A stretch of 35,836 bases of DNA, taken from positions 133,387-169,222 of the forward strand of contig VBOW01000013.1 in NCBI GenBank assembly GCA_005893275.1, read 5' to 3'. The DNA is from Candidatus Eisenbacteria bacterium. GTDB lineage: Bacteria; Eisenbacteria; RBG-16-71-46; SZUA-252. The position numbers were made by a program, and so were the translations under genes. Below, in pieces: positions 25,679-35,545 of this stretch (the stretch's first letter is position 1; the number at the start of each line of letters is the position of its first letter). The notes beneath the pieces are model-generated. The model was not told the DNA's origin. It searched no databases and saw only the letters and a list, made by a program, of their open reading frames with translations.

Positions 25679-27132
25679 CGCCCGCCGCGCAGCAGGAGAA
25701 GCTGGCCCGCTTCGCCCCATCTTCTTGAATTCTGGGGGGCGCGCAGCGTGTGCGCCTGCACGGTGAGGAGCCAGGCGTCTTCTCCGAGCAGGTCGCTCAC
25801 GTTGGAGATTCCGCTCGGCTCCCATTCTCCCCCGACACCCCGCGGAACGACGCGCCCCCTGCTGTCGCGCTCGGCGCATTCGGCGACCGCTTCCAACTCG
25901 TGCGAGCGAAGGTCGTAGCGCAAGATGCGCGAGGGGTGGATGCCGTGTGCGGCCGGGTATTCCTGGATCATCACGCATCGGCCGTCGGTATCGATGCTCG
26001 AGGGACGAAAGAGGTCGTCCCCCTCGCTCGCATCGAGCACGACCTCCAAATTTTCGACGCGCGTGGGGTCGAACGAATCCAGCGTCATGTGGTAGAGGCG
26101 GCCCCCGCCGCCCGCGGCTTGGATCACGCCGCTCGAACCGAAACCCAGGCGGTCGGTGAAGTAGAACGCGTTGGGTCTCTCCCGATCGATCGCGATGCCC
26201 TCCAGCCGGACGAAGTTGAGGCATCCGAGCTGCTGGACGAGCGGCTCGAGGGTGCTCGGGGAGCGCGCGGCGAGGGGGTCGATCGGGACGAACACCCCGC
26301 TCGCCGGCATGCCGCGGCGCAGGCGCGAGGCGCTGCGGGCGTTGGAGGGGACGGCATCCGCATCCGCGCGAAACACGTGGAGCTGGCCGTTCCCCGAAAG
26401 GACGTCGGTGTCCGAATTGGCCACGTAGAGGTAGATCTGGTCGCCCGTCTGGCCCAGGCTGCCGGCGGTCATCACGACGAGATTCTTGCCGCCGGTCGAG
26501 GGCAGCGCGGCCGTGCTCTTGTGCCGCATGGCTCCGAGCCACGGCAAATCCTGGATTCTCTCGTCCATGACGTCGATGGCCGCCACGAGGGGGCCACGGG
26601 CTCCGTTCCACCGCTCGTTCACGACGAACTGTGGGCGCAAGAATCCGGCGCGCGAATCGAGGAGCGCGGCGTGCGCCAGCGCGGCGTAGCCGCGATCCGG
26701 CCGGAGCAGATAGTCCGCGGCCAGGATCCCGTTGTTTCGCAAGTCGAGGATGAGCCTCGAGACCGCCGCCCCCTCGGCGCCTTCGAGCCAGGCATCGTCA
26801 TGCGATACGTACACCTCCGCGGTCCCGTCGCCGCGGTCACGCGCGCCCAGTCCGCCCGCCCGGCCGGCGAAAATGAACGGCGGTTGCCCCATCCTGTTCG
26901 AGAACAGGGTGTCGCCGGCCGTCAAGATCGGCGTGATCCCGACGCCCGGGCGCAGCGGCCGTACCATGGGGGCGGCGGGCGTGAGAAACCCCGCGCCGGG
27001 TCCGGTCGCGAATCGAACCCGTGAGGTGCCGGCGCATCCAGGAACCATGAGGCCCATGAGAAGGAGCGCCATGGGCGCGCGGAAATCGATTCGCGACCGG
27101 CGACCCCGGCGCATTCGAGGGGCTCGGTTCAT
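25675..27132 (-). CDS. PhoX/DUF839-like beta-propeller lipoprotein
   Basis: The 485-residue protein has a long Arg-rich n-region (RRGRRSR), a hydrophobic stretch and a lipobox ending at C33 (MALLLMGLMVPGC). The mature part reads like PhoX/DUF839 propellers: NFVRLEGIAIDRERPNAFYFTD, GGRLYHMTLDSFDP, FRPSSIDTDGRCVMIQEYP and RILRYDLRSHELEAVAEC. PhoX proteins are calcium/iron phosphatases, but I cannot confirm the metal ligands here, so the enzyme activity is open. It is the last gene of the propionyl-CoA operon, 12 bases after the preceding gene. Its TAG stop overlaps the TAG of the opposing gene in CTAG. Confidence 0.72.
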   Translation of the reverse strand: MNRAPRMRRGRRSRIDFRAPMALLLMGLMVPGCAGTSRVRFATGPGAGFLTPAAPMVRPLRPGVGITPILTAGDTLFSNRMGQPPFIFAGRAGGLGARDRGDGTAEVYVSHDDAWLEGAEGAAVSRLILDLRNNGILAADYLLRPDRGYAALAHAALLDSRAGFLRPQFVVNERWNGARGPLVAAIDVMDERIQDLPWLGAMRHKSTAALPSTGGKNLVVMTAGSLGQTGDQIYLYVANSDTDVLSGNGQLHVFRADADAVPSNARSASRLRRGMPASGVFVPIDPLAARSPSTLEPLVQQLGCLNFVRLEGIAIDRERPNAFYFTDRLGFGSSGVIQAAGGGGRLYHMTLDSFDPTRVENLEVVLDASEGDDLFRPSSIDTDGRCVMIQEYPAAHGIHPSRILRYDLRSHELEAVAECAERDSRGRVVPRGVGGEWEPSGISNVSDLLGEDAWLLTVQAHTLRAPQNSRRWGEAGQLLLLRGGR

Positions 27133-27144
27133 CGCGGGGCCGTT

Positions 27145-27597
27145 CTACTTCTCCTGATCCTCATCTTTCGGAACGACGAACTGTCCCTCCTCGCGGCGCA
27201 CCAGCTCTTCGGGCGTGCCCTGGTCGCTGTCCACGTAATAGATCAGGGTCACGTCCTTGTCGGTGAGCTCGAGGTGATGGCGCTTCCTGGCGTAGGCGAC
27301 CACCTCCGATTGGATCACGTCGACCAAGCCCTCGATGTCGTGTTTGGCTCCCTCGACGTTGTCGGTGCTGCCGACGATCTCCGCGACGACATTCTGTTTC
27401 TCACGGTCGTAGTACACGAGCGGCGCTTCCTCGAGGCTCGCGCTGAGCCGGAGGATTCCCGCCGTCCTCTGGGCGATGTCGTCCCCGATCGTGTACTCGT
27501 ATTTCGAGCTCATCTTCGGATTGCGGGCCGCCGCCGTACCTGCGAGGGACAGGAGTCCGAGCAACAGCGACGCGACGAGAACCTTCCTTGCACTCAT
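27145..27597 (-). CDS. Small exported protein, function unknown
   Basis: The 150-residue product begins with a clear signal peptide (KVLVASLLLGLLSLAGTAAA, cleavage likely after TAAA). The mature part is a compact alpha/beta sequence with many charged residues (YEYTIGDDIAQRTAGILRLSA, IEGLVDVIQSEVVAYARK, DVTLIYYVDSDQGTPEELV) and no cysteine. It is acidic at the C-terminus. No family is recognised. ATG 27597 overlaps the epimerase stop (ATGA) and has GGAGGGAG upstream, so it is coupled to the operon. Confidence 0.75.
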   Translation of the reverse strand: MSARKVLVASLLLGLLSLAGTAAARNPKMSSKYEYTIGDDIAQRTAGILRLSASLEEAPLVYYDREKQNVVAEIVGSTDNVEGAKHDIEGLVDVIQSEVVAYARKRHHLELTDKDVTLIYYVDSDQGTPEELVRREEGQFVVPKDEDQEK

Positions 27598-28007
27598 GGC
27601 TCCCTCCGTTCACAAAGTTCTACCAGCACCCCGTTCAGAGTCCGGGGGCTCAGGAACGCGATCCTCGTGCCATGGCTTCCTTCCCTCGGCGTGCGGTCGA
27701 TCAGCTCGAGCCCGGTGGCGGCGGCCTGCTTCAGCGCCCGCTCGAGATCGGGAACGTGAAACGATAGATGGTGGATGCCTTCCCCCCTCTTTTCGAGGAA
27801 TCGTCCCACCGGGGAATCCGTCTCGGTGGGCTCCAGGAGCTCCAGCTCGGAGGAGCCGCCTCGCAAGAATGCGATCCGGAGCTTCATCGATTCGAATTCG
27901 ACGGTCTCGCCGTGGCGAAAGCCGAACGCGCGAACCCAGAGGGGGACGGCGGCCTCGAGGGATCGCACCGCGATCCCTACGTGAGCGAGGCCGAGCACGC
28001 GGCTCAT
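27594..28007 (-). CDS. mce: Methylmalonyl-CoA epimerase
   Basis: The 137-residue glyoxalase/VOC-fold enzyme interconverts (S)- and (R)-methylmalonyl-CoA, joining the carboxylase to the mutase. Visible metal ligand positions are H9 (LAHVGIAVRSLE), the ELELLEP acidic residue, H80 (GIHHLSFHV) and E130 (NGVLVELCE). The family stretch PVGRFLEKRGEGIHH is present. ATG 28007 overlaps the uppP stop (ATGA) with GGGGA 5 bases upstream; ATG 28019 is the alternative. Its presence confirms a full propionyl-CoA pathway in this operon. Confidence 0.93.
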   Translation of the reverse strand: MSRVLGLAHVGIAVRSLEAAVPLWVRAFGFRHGETVEFESMKLRIAFLRGGSSELELLEPTETDSPVGRFLEKRGEGIHHLSFHVPDLERALKQAAATGLELIDRTPREGSHGTRIAFLSPRTLNGVLVELCERREP

Positions 28008-28837
28008 CGGAATCCCCATGCGCGGTGCCAGAGCAACGCGAAGAGCGCCAGGCCGAGCACGATCCGGTACCAACCGAAGGGCTCGAGGCCGTGGCGGGTG
28101 AGGTAGCGCAGGAAAGAACGGATCGCGATCGCGGCGACGATCGCCGCAACGCCGAGACCGACGGCCATGGCCGCGGGCCCGACCGAGGCACCGCCCAAGA
28201 GCGCCTCCCGGCTTTTCACGAGGTCGAAGAGGGTCGCCGCGCCGAGGGTCGGGAGCGCGAGCAGGAACGAAAACTCCGCCGCCGCGATCGCGGAGCATCC
28301 CAAAAGGAGGCCCGCCAGGATCGTCACCATGGCTCGTGAGACTCCCGGCCAGAGAGACGCGCACTGGAACACCCCAATCGCGAGGGCGACGCCGAAAGGG
28401 ATCGCGTCGACGCTTTCGAATGCCGGCGTCCCGCGCCGCGTCCGGCGCCACCGCTCGAAGCACACCATGACGACGCCCCCGGCGAAGAGAGCGATCGCGA
28501 CCGGGTGCGGCCCGAACAGGTGCCTTTCGATCGCCTTATGGAGCGTCAATCCGGCGATCGCTGCGGGGAGGAACGCCACCGCGAGCTTCACCAGGAGGGA
28601 TCCCCCCCGGGAACGGGGCCGCGCGATTCCGCCGAGGACCTCCAGTACGCGGACGCGATAGAGCCAGAGGACCGCGAGAAGCGCCCCGGCCTGGATGACG
28701 ATTTCGAAATCGTTCATGACGCCGCCGACGAGACCCATGGCGTGGGCGGCGAGGATCAGGTGCCCGGTGGAGGACACCGGCAGGAACTCGGTGAGTCCTT
28801 CGATCGCGCCCAGGATTCCGGCTTGGAAGAGGCTCAC
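28004..28837 (-). CDS. uppP: Undecaprenyl-diphosphatase UppP/BacA
   Basis: The 277-residue integral membrane enzyme recycles the undecaprenyl carrier of cell-wall synthesis and gives bacitracin tolerance. The first active-site motif is intact: EGLTEFLPVSSTGHL with E13, E17 and H26. The second reads WPGVSRAMVTILAGLLLG, with S167-R168 and T172 kept but Ala169 and Met-Val where most homologues have Ser-Gly-Ala. About eight hydrophobic segments follow the family layout. It sits between the mutase gene (6-base gap) and the epimerase gene (ATGA overlap), an odd place for a cell-wall gene. Start ATG 28837. Confidence 0.9.
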   Translation of the reverse strand: MSLFQAGILGAIEGLTEFLPVSSTGHLILAAHAMGLVGGVMNDFEIVIQAGALLAVLWLYRVRVLEVLGGIARPRSRGGSLLVKLAVAFLPAAIAGLTLHKAIERHLFGPHPVAIALFAGGVVMVCFERWRRTRRGTPAFESVDAIPFGVALAIGVFQCASLWPGVSRAMVTILAGLLLGCSAIAAAEFSFLLALPTLGAATLFDLVKSREALLGGASVGPAAMAVGLGVAAIVAAIAIRSFLRYLTRHGLEPFGWYRIVLGLALFALLWHRAWGFR

Positions 28838-28843
28838 AGGGTG

Positions 28844-30370
<1,527 letters not shown>

Positions 30371-30374
30371 GGCG

Positions 30375-30878
30375 TCAGGCCTCCACGGGCGTGATGGCGA
30401 GCAAGAGCTGTCCGGTCTCGACCGCGGTCCCGGGCGTGACGGGAATCGAGCGTACCCGGCCCGTGAGAGGCGCGACCAGCGCGTTCTGCATCTTCATCGC
30501 CTCGACCACCACGACCGGCCGTCCTGCTTCGACCTCCTCTCCCTCGTGCGTCAATACCTGCACGACCAGGCCCGGCATCGGGGCGTGGAGCTCGCCGCGG
30601 GAGGCGTCCTCGAGCGAGCGCCGGCGGGAGAGCTTCGGTGCCCGCGGATCGCGGACGCGAAAGCGGAAGGTGCGCCCGCGACGCTCGACCACGATCATCT
30701 CCCCTTGGAGCCTCACCCAGGCCTCGACCGGGCGGGCATCGATCCGGACCCGCATCCAGCTTTCGATGGTCCCGTCCACACGGTGCGCGCGGCCACCGAG
30801 CGTGACCCGGTATCCAGAGCCTTCCGGATCGACCTCGATCTCGAGATCCTCGGCACCCTTCACGAGGAGGACCCTCAT
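30375..30878 (-). CDS. Biotin carboxyl carrier protein of acyl-CoA carboxylase
   Basis: The 167-residue protein ends in a biotinyl-lipoyl domain with the biotin attachment site K129 in [12 protein letters not shown], preceded by [12 protein letters not shown] and followed by [21 protein letters not shown]. The N-terminal 90 residues form a small beta-rich region ([14 protein letters not shown]), as in the BT-type linker of carboxylase alpha chains. Here the carrier is a separate gene rather than fused to the biotin carboxylase 24 bases upstream. It carries CO2 as carboxybiotin between the two catalytic subunits. Confidence 0.93.
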   Translation of the reverse strand: MRVLLVKGAEDLEIEVDPEGSGYRVTLGGRAHRVDGTIESWMRVRIDARPVEAWVRLQGEMIVVERRGRTFRFRVRDPRAPKLSRRRSLEDASRGELHAPMPGLVVQVLTHEGEEVEAGRPVVVVEAMKMQNALVAPLTGRVRSIPVTPGTAVETGQLLLAITPVEA

Positions 30879-30902
30879 CGCAACCTCACGGGCGAAGAAC
30901 GA

Positions 30903-32510
30903 TCATCGCCGCCTCGGGGGCGTGCGGAGGTTGGGATGGGCGAGGCGCCAGCGGCTTCGTTCCCGTTCGCCGTTTCGCGAGCCGGAAGGCGCGGCGGGGA
31001 AGCGGGGCCGAAGAGCGCTCGCGTGCGCGAACAGCGCCGCGAGCAGCGTGGCATCCTCTTCGTCGCGCGCGGACGCCCCCGGCGCGACGCTCCGGAATTC
31101 GTGCGCCAGGAACGCCGTATCGTACGTCCCCGTGCGAAAGGCGGGCTGCTCCACAAGCCAGCGGTGAAAGGAGAGCGTGGTCGGGATCCCTTCCAGCACG
31201 CATTCTTCGAGCGCGCGGGCGGCCCTCTCGAGCGCGTGATCGCGCGTTTCCCCCCATACGATGACCTTGCCGACCAGGGGATCGTAGTGGACCGGCACGA
31301 TGCCCCCGGAGCGGACACCGACGTCGCACCGGACGCCTGGACCTTGGGGCAGCTCGATGCGCCGCACGGTTCCGGCCTGCGGCAGGAAGCCCTGCTCGGG
31401 GTCCTCGGCGTAGATCCGGAACTCGATCGACACGCCGCGCGGACGCACCGTCTCCTGCCGCATCGCAAGCCTTTCACCGGACGCGATGCGGACCTGCTCC
31501 CGCACGAGATCGATCCCGAGCGCCATTTCGGTGACCGGATGCTCCACTTGGAGCCTCGCGTTCACCTCGAGGAAATAGAACCTCCCGCCCTGATCCATGA
31601 GGAACTCCGCCGTGCCCGCGTTCGTGTATCCGCCGGCACGCGCCACCTTCACCGCCAGTTTCCAGAGATCGGCGCGCCGGGCCTCGCCGAGCGCGGGGGA
31701 CGGCGTCTCCTCGACGAGCTTCTGGTGCCGGCGCTGGATCGAGCAGTCGCGCTCCCCGAGCGCGATCACGTCGCCGTGCCGGTCCCCGAGGAGCTGGACT
31801 TCGATGTGGCGCGGTTTTTCGAGCCATCGTTCGAGGTAGATGCGGTCATCGCCGAACGCGTTCCGCGCTTCCCCCTGCGTGAGTCTCATCGCCTGCTCGA
31901 ACTCCTCGGCGGCGTTCACGCGACGCATTCCCTTGCCGCCCCCTCCCGCGGCCGCCTTGAGCACGACGGGGTACCCGATCCGACCCGCGGCGCGCCTCAG
32001 CTCGCCCTCGTCGCGGATCGGTGTCTCCGTACCCGGGAGCACGGGCACGCGGGCTCGAAGCGCGAGCGCGCGGGCGTTGAGCTTGTCGCCGAGAGCGCGA
32101 ATCGCATCCGCCGAGGGTCCGATCCAAACGAGGCCCGCGCCCAGCACTCGATCCGCGAAGGGGGCCGATTCCGAGAGAAAGCCGTACCCCGGATGCACCG
32201 CATCCGCCCCCGCGGCGCGCGCGGCGTCCAGAATGCGCTCGGCGTTCAAGTAACTCTGCGGGGCCGGAGCGGGGCCCACCGGGTACGCCTCGTCCGCCGC
32301 GAACACGTGGGGCGAGTCGCGGTCGGCGTCGGAATAGACGGCGACCGAGGCGATCCCCATCTCGCGGAGGGTGCGGCAGATCCGGATCGCGATCTCGCCG
32401 CGGTTCGCCACGAGGACCTTGCGGACGGGCGTCACAGGGACGGGTTTCGCCCGGGCGGGCTTCGCGGCGACTCGCTTCACGGGGGTGGGCTTGGCGCGGA
32501 CGCGTTTCAA
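30903..32510 (-). CDS. pccA: Biotin carboxylase subunit of propionyl-CoA carboxylase
   Basis: The 535-residue ATP-grasp enzyme carboxylates biotin. The core shows KVLVANRGEIAIRI, GYGFLSE, AAAGGGGKGMR (ATP loop), HIEVQLLGDRHG, ERDCSIQRRHQKLVEE and VNARLQVEHPVTE. Residues 1-30 are a Lys/Arg/Pro/Ala extension (KRVRAKPTPVKRVAAKPAR) not seen in ordinary AccC. Start TTG 32510 is favoured because AGGA lies 7 bases upstream; GTG 32435 would give the normal N-terminus but has no ribosome binding site. The last 50 or so residues are Arg-rich and low complexity. It starts 16 bases after the carboxyltransferase gene. Confidence 0.92.
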   Translation of the reverse strand: MKRVRAKPTPVKRVAAKPARAKPVPVTPVRKVLVANRGEIAIRICRTLREMGIASVAVYSDADRDSPHVFAADEAYPVGPAPAPQSYLNAERILDAARAAGADAVHPGYGFLSESAPFADRVLGAGLVWIGPSADAIRALGDKLNARALALRARVPVLPGTETPIRDEGELRRAAGRIGYPVVLKAAAGGGGKGMRRVNAAEEFEQAMRLTQGEARNAFGDDRIYLERWLEKPRHIEVQLLGDRHGDVIALGERDCSIQRRHQKLVEETPSPALGEARRADLWKLAVKVARAGGYTNAGTAEFLMDQGGRFYFLEVNARLQVEHPVTEMALGIDLVREQVRIASGERLAMRQETVRPRGVSIEFRIYAEDPEQGFLPQAGTVRRIELPQGPGVRCDVGVRSGGIVPVHYDPLVGKVIVWGETRDHALERAARALEECVLEGIPTTLSFHRWLVEQPAFRTGTYDTAFLAHEFRSVAPGASARDEEDATLLAALFAHASALRPRFPAAPSGSRNGERERSRWRLAHPNLRTPPRRR

Positions 32511-32526
32511 CGGGAAATCCTGGCGC

Positions 32527-34125
32527 TCAGAGCGGGATCGAGCCGTGCTTCTTGGGCGGGAGCGACTGGCGCTTGTGCCGGAGAGCGGTCAGCGCCCGGA
32601 TGAGCCGCGGGCGCGTCTCCTGAGGCTCGATCACGTCGTCGAGATAGCCCAACGCCGCGGCGACGTACGGATTCGCGAACTTCTCGTTGTACTCCGCCAC
32701 GAATTTGGCGCGCGCCGCGGCCGGGTCCTTCGATTGCTCGATTTCCTTGCGATACACGATATTCACGGCTCCCTCGGCGCCCATCACGGCGAGCTCCGCC
32801 TGGGGCCACGCGACATTGTAGTCCGCGCGGATGTGCTTCGAGGACATGACGTCGTAGGCGCCCCCGTAGGCCTTTCGCACGATGACCGTGAGCTTCGGGA
32901 CGGTCGCCTCGCAATACGCATAGAGGAGCTTGGCGCCGTGGCGAATGATGCCGCCCCATTCCTGCTCGGTCCCGGGAAGAAACCCAGGGACATCCTCGAA
33001 GGTGACGAGAGGGATGTTGAACGCGTCGCAGAATCGCACGAAGCGGGCGCCCTTCACGGAGGACTTGATGTCGAGCACCCCGGCGAGGGCCGCCGGCTGG
33101 TTCCCCACGATTCCGACGGGATGCCCGTCGAGACGCGCGAAGCCGACGATGATGTTCGGAGCGAAGTGCTCGTGCACCTCGAAGAAATCGGCGTCATCGA
33201 CGACGAGACGCACGATCTCTTTCATGTCGTACGCCCGGTTCGACTCGCTCGGAACGATGGCGTTGAGTCGCGCTTCCATCCTGTCGGGGCGGTCGTTCGG
33301 CTCGACTCGCGGAGGATCGTCGACGTTGTTCGAGGGAATGAAGGAGAGGAGTCTCCGGATCGCGGCAAGGCAGGCTTCGTCGTCGTCGACCGCGAAATGG
33401 GCGACGCCGCTCTTGGTGTTGTGGGTCATCGCCCCGCCCAACTCTTCGAAGGAGACGTCTTCCTTGGTGACTTCCTTGATGACGTTCGGGCCGGTCACGA
33501 ACATGTGGCTGGTTCCCTGGACCATGATCACGAAGTCGGTGATCGCGGGGGAGTAAACGGCCCCTCCCGCGCAGGCTCCCATGATCGCCGAGATCTGGGG
33601 CACCACCCCCGACGCGAGCGTGTTGCGCAGGAAGATCTCGGCGTATCCTCCCAGGGATTGGACCCCTTCCTGGATGCGCGCCCCTCCCGAGTCGTTGAGG
33701 CCGATCACCGGCGCGCCGTTCTCCATCGCCTGATCCATGACGTTGCAGATCTTCTTCGCGTTCGGCTCACTCAACGTCCCCCCGAACACCGTGAAATCCT
33801 GGGCGAAGACGAACACGAGCCTCCCGTCGACGGTCCCGTAGCCCGAGACGACGCCGTCGCCGGGGATCTTCCGTTCGGCCATTCCAAAATCGCTCGTGCG
33901 ATGCTCGACGAAGACGCCGGTCTCCTGGAAGGAGCCTGGATCCAGGAGGAGATCGATTCTCTCGCGGGCCGTGAGCCGGCCCTCGGCGTGGAGCTTGGCG
34001 ATCCGATCCTTGCCACCGCCCAGCTGCGCTTCCTGTTTGCGCCTTCTCAGCTCTTCGATGGGGTTCTTCGGAGTCAGGTCCGTGGCCTCCTGCCCGATTC
34101 CAAGCCTTGGGGAGAGAGCAGGCAT
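32527..34125 (-). CDS. pccB: Propionyl-CoA carboxylase carboxyltransferase (beta) subunit
   Basis: The crotonase-fold subunit moves CO2 from carboxybiotin to propionyl-CoA. Family marks are [66 protein letters not shown] and [16 protein letters not shown]. The Asp in GGAYD is the residue that favours propionyl-CoA over acetyl-CoA in Streptomyces PccB. Start is uncertain: ATG 34125 (532 residues) has no ribosome binding site and overlaps a likely -10, whereas a perfect AGGAGG (34091-34086) lies 8 bases before an in-frame CTG at 34077, giving 516 residues and the usual N-terminus ([16 protein letters not shown]). First gene of the propionyl-CoA operon. Confidence 0.93.
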   Translation of the reverse strand: MPALSPRLGIGQEATDLTPKNPIEELRRRKQEAQLGGGKDRIAKLHAEGRLTARERIDLLLDPGSFQETGVFVEHRTSDFGMAERKIPGDGVVSGYGTVDGRLVFVFAQDFTVFGGTLSEPNAKKICNVMDQAMENGAPVIGLNDSGGARIQEGVQSLGGYAEIFLRNTLASGVVPQISAIMGACAGGAVYSPAITDFVIMVQGTSHMFVTGPNVIKEVTKEDVSFEELGGAMTHNTKSGVAHFAVDDDEACLAAIRRLLSFIPSNNVDDPPRVEPNDRPDRMEARLNAIVPSESNRAYDMKEIVRLVVDDADFFEVHEHFAPNIIVGFARLDGHPVGIVGNQPAALAGVLDIKSSVKGARFVRFCDAFNIPLVTFEDVPGFLPGTEQEWGGIIRHGAKLLYAYCEATVPKLTVIVRKAYGGAYDVMSSKHIRADYNVAWPQAELAVMGAEGAVNIVYRKEIEQSKDPAAARAKFVAEYNEKFANPYVAAALGYLDDVIEPQETRPRLIRALTALRHKRQSLPPKKHGSIPL

Positions 34126-34152
34126 CCTATCGGAAGCAGCCCGCCGGCGCAA
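34124..34152 (-). promoter_or_regulatory. Probable promoter of the propionyl-CoA operon
   Basis: On the minus strand TTGCGC (34152-34147, 4/6) and TAGGAT (34129-34124, 4/6, same hexamer as the cobO -10) are 17 bases apart. Transcription would begin near 34118, downstream of ATG 34125, which favours a later translation start for the carboxyltransferase. Confidence 0.42.
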
Positions 34153-34169
34153 TGCGCCCGGCTTCGATG

Positions 34170-34175
34170 TACAAT
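34170..34175 (+). promoter_or_regulatory. Possible -10 element of the creatininase-family gene
   Basis: TACAAT matches the -10 consensus at 5 of 6 positions and lies 45 bases before ATG 34221, leaving a leader of about 38 bases. No -35 is recognisable at the right spacing. The whole divergent gap to the carboxyltransferase start is only about 95 bases, so the two promoters face away from a shared spacer. Confidence 0.3.
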
Positions 34176-34220
34176 CCCCTCCGTCCGAGTCGCTGCCCAC
34201 GATCCGAAGGAGCCATCCCC

Positions 34221-35096
34221 ATGCCCCGAAGCAGAGCCCGCTCCGCCCCGCGCGAGCGGCGCATTGACCGCATCAACTGGATGGAGTTCGCGGACCTTGT
34301 TCCACGCACGATCAACACAGCCCTCCTGCCGGTAGGCACGCTGGAGGCCCACGGCGTCACGAGCCTAGGCACCGATAATGAAATTCCGCTCCGGCTGAGC
34401 GAGGCCGTTGCCGAGCGCGTGAACGCCGTCGTCGCGCCGTCCATTCCGTACGGGGTCACGGCGCACTTGGGCGCGCTCGCGGGAGGGACGCACGTGCCGG
34501 CGCCGGCGTTCGCCGAGTACGTAACCGCGGTGGTCGAAGCGCTCGCCCACCAGGGGTTCCAGAATATCGTCGTGATGAACGGGCACGGGGGCAACACCGA
34601 GGCGCTCCGGGAGGCCACGCGGCGCGCCCATGAGGACACCGGAGTGTTCGTCGCGGTGTTCAATTGGTGGATCGAGATGAGACCCTACGTTGAGGAGCTC
34701 CTGGGCGCGCCGGGCGGACACGCGGGAGCGGATGAGACGGCGGCGATGCTCGCGATCGCGCCGGATCAGGTTTTTCCCGACCGCTGGGACCCGTCGCTCG
34801 CATTCGAGCACCGCGACTCCATCGTCGCGTTCCCGGCGCCCGGCTCGCTCCTCTACTACGGAGGCAAGCGCAGCGACCCCAAGTTTGACGCGCGCGCGGC
34901 CGCGAAATTCTGGGAGCGTGTGGTGGAGCACGTCGGCGAGGTGCTCGAGGACCTCGTCGCGCGCTGGAACCGCGAGGCGATGCCCGCCACACAGCGTCGG
35001 CGCGCGCCGGCCGGCCGGGCCGTGCGCCCGAGCGGAGGCCGCGGGGCCGCCGAGGCCGGCGAGGGACGGAGGAAATCCCCGCGGGAGAAGAAATAA
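34221..35096 (+). CDS. Creatininase-family metal-dependent amidohydrolase
   Basis: The 291-residue protein belongs to the creatininase/MftE family of dinuclear metal amidohydrolases. Ligand positions are visible: E42 and H44 in GTLEAHG, D52 in GTDNEIP, H122 in MNGHGGNT, H167 and E172 in [10 protein letters not shown]. The substrate is not known; the family includes creatininase, a mycofactocin-maturing peptidase and formamide hydrolases. The last 35 residues are a basic low-complexity tail ending [15 protein letters not shown] 8 bases before ATG 34221 fixes the start; an in-frame upstream start at 34107 would lie inside the promoter region. It is followed after 17 bases by a thioesterase gene. 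Confidence 0.9.
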   Translation: MPRSRARSAPRERRIDRINWMEFADLVPRTINTALLPVGTLEAHGVTSLGTDNEIPLRLSEAVAERVNAVVAPSIPYGVTAHLGALAGGTHVPAPAFAEYVTAVVEALAHQGFQNIVVMNGHGGNTEALREATRRAHEDTGVFVAVFNWWIEMRPYVEELLGAPGGHAGADETAAMLAIAPDQVFPDRWDPSLAFEHRDSIVAFPAPGSLLYYGGKRSDPKFDARAAAKFWERVVEHVGEVLEDLVARWNREAMPATQRRRAPAGRAVRPSGGRGAAEAGEGRRKSPREKK

Positions 35097-35113
35097 GGGA
35101 GAGGGTGGATCCG

Positions 35114-35524
35114 ATGCTGGAAGACGACGGAATGTGTTTCTGTTGCGGTCCGAGAAACCCGATCGGATTCAAGCTCCAGTTCGAGATGATGCTGGACGGC
35201 CGGATGCGCACCGCCTGGACGCCCCGCGAGGAGCATCAGGGGTTCAAAGACATCGTGCACGGCGGGCTTGTCGCGACGGTCCTGGACGAGGTGATGATCC
35301 GCCTTCTGTACGCGCTCGACATCGAGGCGGTCACCGCGGAGTTGAACACGCGGCTCCTCCGGCCGCTCCGGGCAGGGAGGAGGTACCGCTTCGAGGCCCG
35401 GCTGGTGGAGGATAAGGGGCGCCTTGTCCTGACCGAGGCTGAGGCGTTCGACGCCGAAACCGGCGAGAAGGTGGCCTCGGGCAGCGCGAAATGCGCGCGG
35501 GTGGGGAAGACGACGGGGACCTGA
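35114..35524 (+). CDS. PaaI/4HBT-type hotdog thioesterase
   Basis: The 136-residue protein begins MCFCCGPRNPIGFKL, the Cys-x-x-Cys-Gly...Asn-Pro-x-Gly lead typical of one hotdog thioesterase subgroup. The catalytic loop is VHGGLVATVLDEVM with H49-G-G and D58. It should hydrolyse an acyl-CoA of unknown chain. GGGAGAGGG upstream can serve ATG 35114 or GTG 35105 (three codons earlier). It forms a short operon with the creatininase-family gene. Confidence 0.88.
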   Translation: MLEDDGMCFCCGPRNPIGFKLQFEMMLDGRMRTAWTPREEHQGFKDIVHGGLVATVLDEVMIRLLYALDIEAVTAELNTRLLRPLRAGRRYRFEARLVEDKGRLVLTEAEAFDAETGEKVASGSAKCARVGKTTGT

Positions 35525-35545
35525 GCCGTTCCGCGGATCGACGGA

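Noticed and set aside
32371-34335. Plus-strand open frame of 654 codons opposite the carboxyltransferase gene
   Set aside because: Antisense shadow with no recognisable domain; it crosses the divergent promoter region.
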